From NCBI GenBank assembly GCA_963989245.1, contig OZ022341.1, positions 67,250,157-67,314,156 on the forward strand: a stretch of DNA of 64,000 bases, in the 5' to 3' direction. A model generated the notes under the pieces. It had not been told where the DNA came from, did not search any database, and saw only the letters and a program-made list of their open reading frames with translations. Made by a program: the position numbers and the translations under genes. The number at the start of each line of letters is the position of its first letter. Within the stretch, counting starts at the first letter, position 1. Below, piece by piece: positions 56,053 through 64,000 of the stretch. Origin of the DNA: Nansenia antarctica. Lineage: Eukaryota; Chordata; Actinopteri; Argentiniformes; Microstomatidae.

Positions 56053-57795
56053 GTGGCGAATCTACTCAAGATGGCCGCGCGCTTAGACGCTGAGGCTCGG
56101 GGGGCGACCACACTGGTGTTTCATTGTGTTTTTAATTACCTTTGTATGTTCACTCTTTTTTTAGTACTTATAGGGAACAGTTGTGTATATAGTACCTACA
56201 GCAGGCTCGACTTATTAGAAGTCGGCACGCAAAACGACAAGATAGTTAGGGCGGATTTCCTGGAGCAATACAGCATTGACACGGACATCGCCAGGCTACC
56301 GGGAGAGCCCTGGTTCATAGTCCCCTCGCTGAGGCGGAGACGCCGGCGGCGGGATCGTAGGAAAAAGCGAGGCCGCAGGGGAGGCCTGCTAGCAAGGCTA
56401 AGGAGAAGCCCAAACAAGCCAGCTATTCCAAGCATTTTCCTCTCAAATGTCAGATCCCTGACAAATAAGATGGATGAACTGAGACTACAGGTGGCAAAAA
56501 ACAGCATCGTAGGGGATAGCTGTGTGATTATTCTGACCGAAACCTGGCTAAATGACAACATTGTGGACGCTAACGTTAGCTTAGAGGGCCGAACGCTTCA
56601 TCGCGCTGACCGTACGGAGCTTAGCGGTAAGTCAAGAGGAGGTGGGATCATAATATCGACGAAGGATAGCTGGTGCTTAAACACGAAAACTGTAAGTAGC
56701 CACTGCTCACCAGACCTAGAATACTTGACTGTTAAATGCCGACCCACATACCTGCCTAGGGAGTTTAACGCGGTGCTAATTACATGTGTGTATATTGCAC
56801 CTAGCTCAGACAGCAAAGTAGCATTGGCGCGACTATACGACGTCATTAGTAGCCAACAAAGTACTGATCCACAGGCTATCCACATCATAGCGGGGGACTT
56901 TAATCATGTCGACCTGAAGGCAGTACTACCCAAGTTCTACCAGCATGTAAAATGTGCAACGAGAGGAGAAAAAACACTGGATAAGGTATACACCAACATC
57001 AAACGTGCTTACAAGGCTAGTCCGCTAGCTCATCTAGGCATGTCTGACCATGTGTCAATCCTCCTGATTCCTGCATACACCACAATGGGGAAAAGTGCTC
57101 CCACCACCACTAAGACTGTCAGAACCTGGCCAGAAGGGTCCGCTCCACTGCAGATCTGCCTAAATGACACCCTATGGCAGGAATATGAGCATGAGGACCT
57201 GGAACAGTACACGTCGTCGGTTCTGAACCACATAGTGAACTGCACCAACTCAGTCACCGTGGACAAACGGGTCCGGGTCTACCCCAACACGAAGCCATGG
57301 ATGACTGGGAAGGTCCAAAAACTGTTAAATGAGAGGGACAACGCCTTCTTCGCAGGGAAGCGCACACCGCTGTACAGCTCCACCAGGGCCAACCTAAAGC
57401 GCGGCATCAAAGCGGCCAAGGCAGAGCACAGAGAGAAGATTGAGGAATGCCTCCTGAGCAACGACTCCAGGCGGATGTGGCAGGGGGTTCAGCAGATGAC
57501 AAACTTCAGAGCCAACAGGCTCACAGCCGCAGAGGACGACCCCCTGCTGGCGGGAAAGCTGAACACCTTCTACGCCCGGTTCGACGAGGGGCGAACGGAG
57601 GTAACCACAACACAGACACCACTCTCTCCAGCTCTCAGCAGCCTCACCCTCACAGAGCACGAGGTGAGACGCGTACTGAAGGCGGTGGACCCCAGGAAAG
57701 CCTCGGGGCCGGATGGCGTCCTGGGACGGGTGCTGAGAGACTGCGCCGACCAGCTGGCCGGGGTTTTCACCAACATCTTTGAGATGAAACTATGT
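56053..57795 (+). mobile_element. Inverted 5' half of the L2-like LINE: endonuclease part
   Basis: Plus-strand frame from ATG 56071 (MAARLDAEARGATT) to about 57780. A basic stretch (RRRRRRRDRRKKRGRRGG) precedes an APE-type endonuclease with SNVRSLTNKMDELR, LTETWLND, AGDFNHVDLK and GMSDHVSILL. It then runs into the RT start (KAVDPRKASGPDGVLGRVLR) and stops at GVFTNIF. After that the sequence is flanking DNA leading into (GC)n(AC)n. About 18 bp of 5' UTR precede the ATG. Endonuclease residues look intact. The element is split and reversed, so it is dead. Confidence 0.88.
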
Positions 57796-57802
57796 TTGTG
57801 AG

Positions 57803-57910
<108 letters not shown>

Positions 57911-58284
57911 TTACCTGGAACACAGCACAGAGGGGACTTTCACTGGTGTTGTACTTGTCTTGTTTATGGTTATGGTTTATGGTTTAACTTAATAGCAAGA
58001 ACAGATCATGGACTCGCACTGTATGCCTCTCAGCAAGAGCTTGAAACTGGAGTTTTTATAGCGTCAAAGTTTATGTAAACTACGCCTAGATGTCAAATCA
58101 CTCATTACTGCCATTTCAATCTCCTTTCTTACTATCATGTCAATCAATAAGTATAACCAATATTGTCGTGTATATGTAAATGTCAATCCGTGGTGTATGG
58201 TGTACAATACTAACTTTCTAAAACATACGCTTGACTTTTTCTGTCGTCATGGATGAAAATGCGCTTTTTTATGGACATGTGGGT

Positions 58285-58300
58285 GGCTCTTAAAAGAGCC
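58285..58300 (-). promoter_or_regulatory. Histone 3' stem-loop of H1 copy 2
   Basis: GGCTCTTAAAAGAGCC about 42 nt past the H1 stop, the same spacing as in copy 1. Confidence 0.95.
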
Positions 58301-58342
58301 TTTTTGTGGTACAAATGGTGTCAAAAAGAACCCGTTGAATGT

Positions 58343-58987
58343 TTACTTCTTCTTTGGGGCTGCCTTCTTTGCCTTGGGCTTCACTGTCTTGGGTTTGGCT
58401 GCCTTGGGCTTGGCTGCCTTCACGGCCTTTTTGGGGCTCTTAGCCGGAGCCTTCTTGACCGGTGTGGCCTTCTTCGCCTTCTTGGGGCTCTTGGTGGCCT
58501 TCTTAGCGACTGCCGCGGGCTTCTTTGCTTTCTTGGGAGACTTCTTGGCCGCAGCAGCGGGCTTCTTTGCCTTCTTCGGAGACTTCTTGGCCGCAGCGGC
58601 GGGCTTCTTTGCGGCGGCCGCCTTCTTGGGTTTCGGGGCGGCTGCTGCTTTCTTCACCGGCTTCTTGACCGCCTCGGTGGCTTTCTTGTTGAGCTTGAAA
58701 GAACCGGAGGCGCCAGTGCCCTTGAGCTGGAGCAGAGTGCCCTTGGTGACGAGGCTCTTGACGGCGACCTTGACGCGGGAGTTGTTCTTCTCCACGTCGT
58801 AGCCACCGGCAGACAGCGCCTTCTTGATCGCGGCCAGAGACACGCCGCTCCTCTCCTTGGATGCGGACACGGCCGTCACGATGAGCTCGCCAACGCTGGG
58901 GCCAGCTGCTTTCTTGGGCCTGGCTCCTGCCTTCTTCTTGGGGGCCTTGGCCGGCGCGGGGGCTGCTGCTGGTGCGACTTCTGCCAT
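58343..58987 (-). CDS. Linker histone H1, copy 2
   Basis: 214 residues, four more than copy 1. Same layout: head AEVAPAAAPAPAKAPKKK, globular domain at about 29-102 (GPSVGELIVTAVSASKERSG to GTGASGSFKLNKK), and a Lys/Ala/Pro tail with SPKK motifs ending KKAAPKKK. Differences from copy 1 include Gly for Ala after GPSV, AAIKK for AALKK, and extra Ala codons in the tail. Start chosen as MAEVAP as for copy 1. Intact with stem-loop and H1 box, so likely functional, although no other histone gene is near it in this window. Confidence 0.96.
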   Translation of the reverse strand: MAEVAPAAAPAPAKAPKKKAGARPKKAAGPSVGELIVTAVSASKERSGVSLAAIKKALSAGGYDVEKNNSRVKVAVKSLVTKGTLLQLKGTGASGSFKLNKKATEAVKKPVKKAAAAPKPKKAAAAKKPAAAAKKSPKKAKKPAAAAKKSPKKAKKPAAVAKKATKSPKKAKKATPVKKAPAKSPKKAVKAAKPKAAKPKTVKPKAKKAAPKKK

Positions 58988-59152
58988 GTCTGTAGAAAGT
59001 CTCGTTCTTTCCGGTAAACCAACTAGTCTGCAAAGCTGCTCTGTGAGAACGAAGCTCAACCCGGAGCAGGGGGCTGTCCTTAAACGCGGCATGAGAACCG
59101 TGTAGACTCAACCATCCCTGCTCAGCAGTCGCTGCCGAAATGTTCGGGCGCC

Positions 59153-59159
59153 TGTGTTT
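59153..59159 (-). promoter_or_regulatory. H1 box (AAACACA) of H1 copy 2
   Basis: TGTGTTT on the plus strand, about 170 nt upstream of the H1 start, in the same context as in copy 1. Confidence 0.7.
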
Positions 59160-60005
59160 TCTCCCCGCGAATAACGGGCTAAAAGTCACCGGTGGTGCCG
59201 AGTTGAGGTCCAAATACAAACGGGCCAGCGAGCAGACTTGCCTCCGTTTAGAATAAAGTCATGTGAGCCGCGAAGGCTTCGTGTGTTTTGTTGTGACTCT
59301 CTCAAAACCCCACCGTTCCACTGTCGGAGGGAGCGGTGCGCACAGCTTTTCCTGTGCTATTTGTCTCCTAAAGTGTCTTAAATTGCATACGATTGGGACC
59401 AGCACTCGTTGTCCAGGTAGCCAGGTTGTCTGGCGAGGGAGTCCAAAGGTTGAAGGTTCCCCGATGTGGTGCGGGGTGTTTAAAATGTGAGCTCTTTTGG
59501 TGGCCGTAAAACACAGTCGCCGGGACGGGGCTGGGAACTTGTCCCTATGGATGGTTTTTCGGGATGATGTCTCTCTCCTCTCCTTCATATTCATCTAGAC
59601 AGGTCTAGACACGAGGCTATGGTTGGTGTATGTCTACTGTGAGGAATCAATTGCGATATTATCACCAGCATTGTAATCCTGACACGATGATCATGTGATT
59701 GTTGCACTGTGACTTGTGTCGTCCGTCTCGACGATATCAGCAGCATTATGATGAATATGTTCGGCTACTAAAATAGATAGTAACTAGCCTTAACATTGCA
59801 ATCATAACTTAGGGTTAGGGTTAATTCAATCAAATATAATTAAAATAATCCATAATTACAAATAGCATGTCCCTAGGTGTTGTTTCTCGATGGCGAAGGA
59901 GTCTCCTCTCTCTCCAGGTGTTTGTGGGTCTTGGTGGACCGGGGTGCTTAAATGACATTACATTGGTAGTGTTATAAAGCCCTAATGTAATGGTTCTGGT
60001 GCTGC

Positions 60006-60415
60006 TTGGCTTGGCCTTGTTGATTTACACCTGCTGTGGTGATCTCCGCTGGTTGGGAGAAGGCTTCCGACACCAGCAGCGTACCCGAATCGTGTTACGG
60101 CTCTTGATGAGCAGTGAGTGACAGAAAGACAGGCAGCGAGTTGTTTGACTAGTTTGACGTTGGCAGCACTTCCCCTCATCTTCATGGACGCGACATCTAC
60201 TGTGAGGAAGCCTCCACAATCAATTGCCATATATTACCAGCATTGTAATCACTCCTCCATACGATAAACCTTTGAATGTAACCTAAATGTATACCAATCT
60301 AGCTTTTGACCTGGTCATAACACAGTCTAGGTGTCTACATGTGTCTTAAATGATGTGTTCAATTGCTTATTAAAATATGGTAATATTTCATTACATGAAA
60401 CATTGGGGGCAGAGT
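60006..60415. other. Non-coding
   Basis: No further histone gene; nothing recognised. Confidence 0.5.
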
Positions 60416-60427
60416 ACCTGGACAGGT

Positions 60428-60490
60428 AGGGGGGGGGGGGGGGGGGGGCAGAGTACCTGGACAGGTAGGGCGGGGGGGGGGGGGGGGGCA
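60428..60490. repeat. Two long G tracts in a short tandem duplication
   Basis: G runs of about 19-20 bases, each following GTACCTGGACAGGTAGG. Potential G-quadruplex; run length may be imprecise in any assembly. Confidence 0.9.
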
Positions 60491-60849
60491 GAGTAGTAAT
60501 AGTTAGCTCTGTAACTCCACCTGGAACATCCCAGAGAACTGCTCCAGTGTTACTGATAACACAACCCACAGACAGTTGGCCACTCAGCAGTTCTTTGAGT
60601 AAGTTCACTCATTAACCTCAGCAACGTCAACTGTTATGTTATGACTGAATTAAACTGAAATTACTAATCACATTCAGTGAATCACATGTAACGTCCAGCC
60701 ACAAGAGGATGTCTAACTCACGTTGACAAATATTGCTGTGGTTTGAAAGTATTGTTAGTTTTCATCCTCATTTCATATGAACAGATTTGAATTTTTTTGA
60801 TGAGCTCGACTTAATACTGGTGTGTTTAGCCGTAGGCTCCTGGAAATCA

Positions 60850-61030
60850 CTGAGTAGATGATAGTAGTAGTGTAGGGTGGAGGAGGGTGTACCCCACATA
60901 CAGATGATAGTAGTAGTGTAGGAGGGTGGAGGAGGGTGTACCCCACATACAGATGATAGTAGTAGTGTAGGAGGGTGGAGGAGGGTGTACCCCACATACA
61001 GATGATAGTAGTAGTGTAGGGTGGTAATAT
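60850..61030. repeat. About 60-bp tandem repeat, three units
   Basis: Units contain GATGATAGTAGTAGTGTAGG, then GGTGGAGGAGGGTGTACCCC. The first unit is shorter by one GGAGG. Confidence 0.9.
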
Positions 61031-61035
61031 GGTTT

Positions 61036-62848
61036 CATGTAACTCACTTCATCATAGTTAACAAACTAACATGTTTGGCTATGGCATGTAACTCACTTCA
61101 TAGTTAACAAACTAACACGTTTGGCTATGGCATGTAACTCATTTCATAGTTAACAAACTAACATGTTTGGCTATGGCATGTAACTCACTTCATAGTTAAC
61201 AAACTAACATGTTTGGCTATGGCATGTAACTCACTTCATAGTTAACAAACTAACATGTTTGGCTATGGCATGTAACTCACTTCATAGTTAACAAACTAAC
61301 ATGTTTGGCTATGGCATGTAACTCACTTCATAGTTAACAAACTAACATGTTTGGCTATGGCATGTAACTCACTTCATCATAGTTAACAAACTAACATGTT
61401 TGGCTATGGCATGTAACTCACTTCATAGTTAACAAACTAACATGTTTGGCTATATCATGTAACTCACTTCATCATAGTTAACAAACTAACACGTTTGGCT
61501 ATGGCATGTAACTCACTTCATAGTTAGCAAACTAACATGTTTGGCTATGGCATGTAACTCACTTCATCATAGTTAACAAACTAACATGTTTGGCTATGGC
61601 ATGTAACTCACTTCATCATAGTTAACAAACTAACATGTTTGGCTATGGCATGTAACTCACTTCATAGTTAACAAACTAACACGTTTGGCTATGGCATGTA
61701 ACTCATTTCATAGTTAACAAACTAACATGTTTGGCTATGGCATGTAACTCACTTCATAGTTAACAAACTAACATGTTTGGCTATGGCATGTAACTCACTT
61801 CATAGTTAACAAACTAACATGTTTGGCTATGGCATGTAACTCACTTCATAGTTAACAAACTAACATGTTTGGCTATGGCATGTAACTCACTTCATAGTTA
61901 ACAAACTAACATGTTTGGCTATGGCATGTAACTCACTTCATCATAGTTAACAAACTAACATGTTTGGCTATGGCATGTAACTCACTTCATAGTTAACAAA
62001 CTAACATGTTTGGCTATGGCATGTAACTCACTTCATCATAGTTAACAAACTAACACGTTTGGCTATGGCATGTAACTCACTTCATAGTTAACAAACTAAC
62101 ATGTTTGGCTATGGCATGTAACTCACTTCATCATAGTTAACAAACTAACATGTTTGGCTATGGCATGTAACTCACTTCATCATAGTTAACAAACTAACAC
62201 GTTTGGCTATGGCATGTAACTCACTTCATAGTTAACAAACTAACATGTTTGGCTATGGCATGTAACTCACTTCATCATAGTTAACAAACTAACATGTTTA
62301 GCTATGGCATGTAACTCACTTCATCATAGTTAACAAACTAACATGTTTGGCTATGGCATGTAACTCACTTCATCATAGTTAACAAACTAACATGTTTGGC
62401 TATGGCATGTAACTCACTTCATAGTTAACAAACTAACATGTTTGGCTATGGCATGTAACTCACTTCATCATAGTTAACAAACTAACATGTTTGGCTATGG
62501 CATGTAACTCACTTCATCATAGTTAACAAACTAACATGTTTGGCTATGGCATGTAACTCACTTCATAGTTAACAAACTAACATGTTTGGCTATGGCATGT
62601 AACTCACTTCATAGTTAACAAACTAACATGTTTGGCTATGGCATGTAACTCACTTCATCATAGTTAACAAACTAACATGTTTGGCTATGGCATGTAACTC
62701 ACTTCATAGTTAACAAACTAACATGTTTGGCTATGGCATGTAACTCACTTCATCATATTTAACAAACTAACATGTTTGGCTATGGCGTGTAACTCACTTC
62801 ATAGTTAACAAACTAACATGTTTGGCTATATAGCATGTAACTCACTAC
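61036..62848. repeat. 46/49-bp minisatellite, about 38 units
   Basis: Unit CATGTAACTCACTTCATAGT, then TAACAAACTAACATGTTTGG and CTATGG (46 bp). A second class has an extra CAT (CTTCATCATAG, 49 bp). A rarer ACACGTTTGG variant occurs about six times. No spacers, so not CRISPR-like. Confidence 0.97.
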
Positions 62849-62849
62849 T

Positions 62850-63535
62850 CCCAGCAAGCAAGCATGTGGCAGCACGTCTCGCCATCCAGCTGGGCTAGCA
62901 AACACAAACACACGACTTCTCACATACTCTTGTCTTCAGTCTCAGCACTGTCTACGCACTTTGTCCAACACAATAACATGTTCTACAGGGAATGATGTCG
63001 GGGGGGTATTCCATCAACGTTCCGCATTTACGATCCCAATGAATCCCGTAAAGACAAGTCGGCTTATTTACTCCATGAACGTGCAGCGTTGACCTTCCCA
63101 AATTAGTTCCTCATTCTAAATCTCTGGTGAGACTGGTCTCAAATAATCAGTCAAACAATACAATCAGGGTGCGAATATTTCGACCGAGGACCATGGGGGC
63201 AGCCATGATCCCCCAAACTGTGCTCCTACGGGGCCGACTGCCGGCACCAGCTCCACCTTCCCCCAGCCTTCATGGGCGACATGTTTTCAAGAAGCTCAAC
63301 CGGTCAGAGTCACTCCTGGTTACCTTCGGTGTTATAGTACCAGGCATCCTCGGCAGGGCAGGCTACGCAGTACGCAGGCTAATGTCGCGCAGCTGCTGCC
63401 TCTCTGTTGGACTCCGGTACTGCACGTTACTCACGAGAGTTTTTATTTTATTTAATTTTTTTAGGAAAACATTCGGGGCTTTTCAGAAAACATCCGGGGC
63501 TTGAGCCCAAGTAGCCACCCCCTAGCGCCGCCCCT
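62850..63535. other. Non-coding with one possible hAT end
   Basis: The right border CCTAGCGCCGCCCCTG (63520-63535) is CAGGGGCGGCGCTAGG inverted, a hAT-like terminus. I could not find its partner. An ORF at 63127-63504 shows no family features. Confidence 0.35.
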
Positions 63536-63559
63536 GGTGGTGACACTCCACGCCAGGCA

Positions 63560-64000
63560 GAGAGTTACGCTCAAAGTGTCCCATCACCTCTGCATGTCCA
63601 CGCTCAGTCTATGGAGATGGATGAAGTGTCTGTTGTTCTACAGTCATATGACGATCTGTGGGAGGTCGGAGCAAAAACGCGCGCTGTAGCAGTCTTGCAC
63701 CATTTGCCTCAGTTAGTCCCAGGTGGTCAGGACTCACTTCCTGCTTACAGTGAGAAGGAACTCCGGGATGAACAGCTCAGAGACAGGACTCTCTCTCGAG
63801 TCTTGTACTATGTGGAGAGACATCGGAGACCCTCCAGGAGAGAGAGAGATAAGGAATCAGTCACAGTCATGAGGTACCTGAAGCACTGGAAGAAACTTGT
63901 TGTGAGCAATGGGATACTCTACAGAGTCTCGAGGGATCAAGTCGTGAAGTCAAAACGCCGCCAGTATGTGGTTCCTGAGTCTAAGAAAGTTGAAGTTCTG
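63560..64000 (+). mobile_element. Partial gypsy-type pol at the window edge
   Basis: A plus-strand frame from about 63570 to the last base reads like the linker before a Ty3/gypsy integrase: VAVLHHLPQLVPGGQDSLPA, ELRDEQLRDRTLSRVLYYVE, VTVMRYLKHWKKLVVSNGIL, then YVVPESKKVEVL. The NGILYRV...VVPE pattern is the usual approach to the H2C2 zinc-binding domain, which would follow beyond the window. It differs from the 44-50 kb element. No stop within the visible part. Confidence 0.65.

Larger units (their letters stand above)
58040..60005 (-). repeat. Duplicated histone H1 block
   Basis: Matches about 5170-7030 over gene, 3' flank and upstream spacer, with substitutions and indels increasing away from the gene. 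Orientation is the same. Confidence 0.85.

Noticed and set aside
61036..62848. CRISPR-like appearance of regular repeats
   Set aside because: Units are contiguous with no unique spacers, no cas genes, and the genome is eukaryotic.

Overview
This window reads as vertebrate genomic DNA, most likely a teleost fish. It holds a replication-dependent histone cluster with animal-type 3' stem-loops, a vertebrate germline Tudor gene, exons of an RFX transcription factor with canonical GT-AG introns, a nuclear tRNA-Leu, and many fish-type transposons (L2-like LINEs, hAT, piggyBac, Ty3/gypsy) and tandem repeats. All histone genes lie on the minus strand. Read 5' to 3' on that strand the order is H4 (relic)-H2B-H1-H2A-H3, the order described for the salmonid histone repeat. 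A fragmentary MITE near 20.1 kb also resembles a family common in salmonid DNA. A salmonid-like or esocid-like fish is therefore my best guess, but it is an inference.

Layout. 0-0.4 kb: relic of a B30.2 (PRY-SPRY) immune-type gene. 2.5-8.9 kb: histone cluster with intact H3, H2A, H1 and H2B, a 24-bp stub of H4 that kept its stem-loop, and a decayed H2B fragment. 10.5-12.9 kb: a truncated L2-like LINE plus a 694-bp copy of its RT segment set between TA repeats. 15.2-18.2 kb: a complete-looking piggyBac element with TTAA target site and an intron-containing transposase whose donor site looks mutated. 20-24 kb and 25.3-27.8 kb: nested hAT, MITE and LINE insertions. 27.8-35.6 kb: a TDRD6-like multi-Tudor gene with an in-frame 2,469-bp internal tandem duplication; its 5' side abuts a LINE. 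35.7 kb: tRNA-Leu(CAG). 38.2-40.3 kb: four RFX6-like exons on the minus strand, one of which has its splice-donor and splice-acceptor regions each amplified into a minisatellite. 44.35-50.7 kb: a Ty3/gypsy-like LTR retrotransposon on the minus strand with 371-bp LTRs, ATTGT target duplication, broken pol, and a 914-bp solo LTR nested in one LTR. 51-54.3 kb: foldback element and two long minisatellites. 54.86-57.8 kb: a LINE copy with an inverted 5' half, the pattern left by twin priming. 58-60 kb: a second histone H1 gene carrying about 2 kb of the same spacer as the first. 60.4-62.9 kb: poly-G and minisatellite arrays. 63.6-64 kb: part of another gypsy-type pol running off the window.

Host genes with clear function are the chromatin-packaging histones, a predicted germ-granule/piRNA-pathway Tudor scaffold, part of an RFX transcription factor, and one tRNA. 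I see no evidence that they form a functional unit. Most remaining sequence is transposon or tandem repeat. The strongest unusual signals are the splice-junction minisatellites on one RFX exon, the in-frame Tudor-gene duplication, the possible self-priming signal of the gypsy element, and the three-armed hairpin in front of the piggyBac transposase. All coordinates and identities come from reading the sequence by eye.
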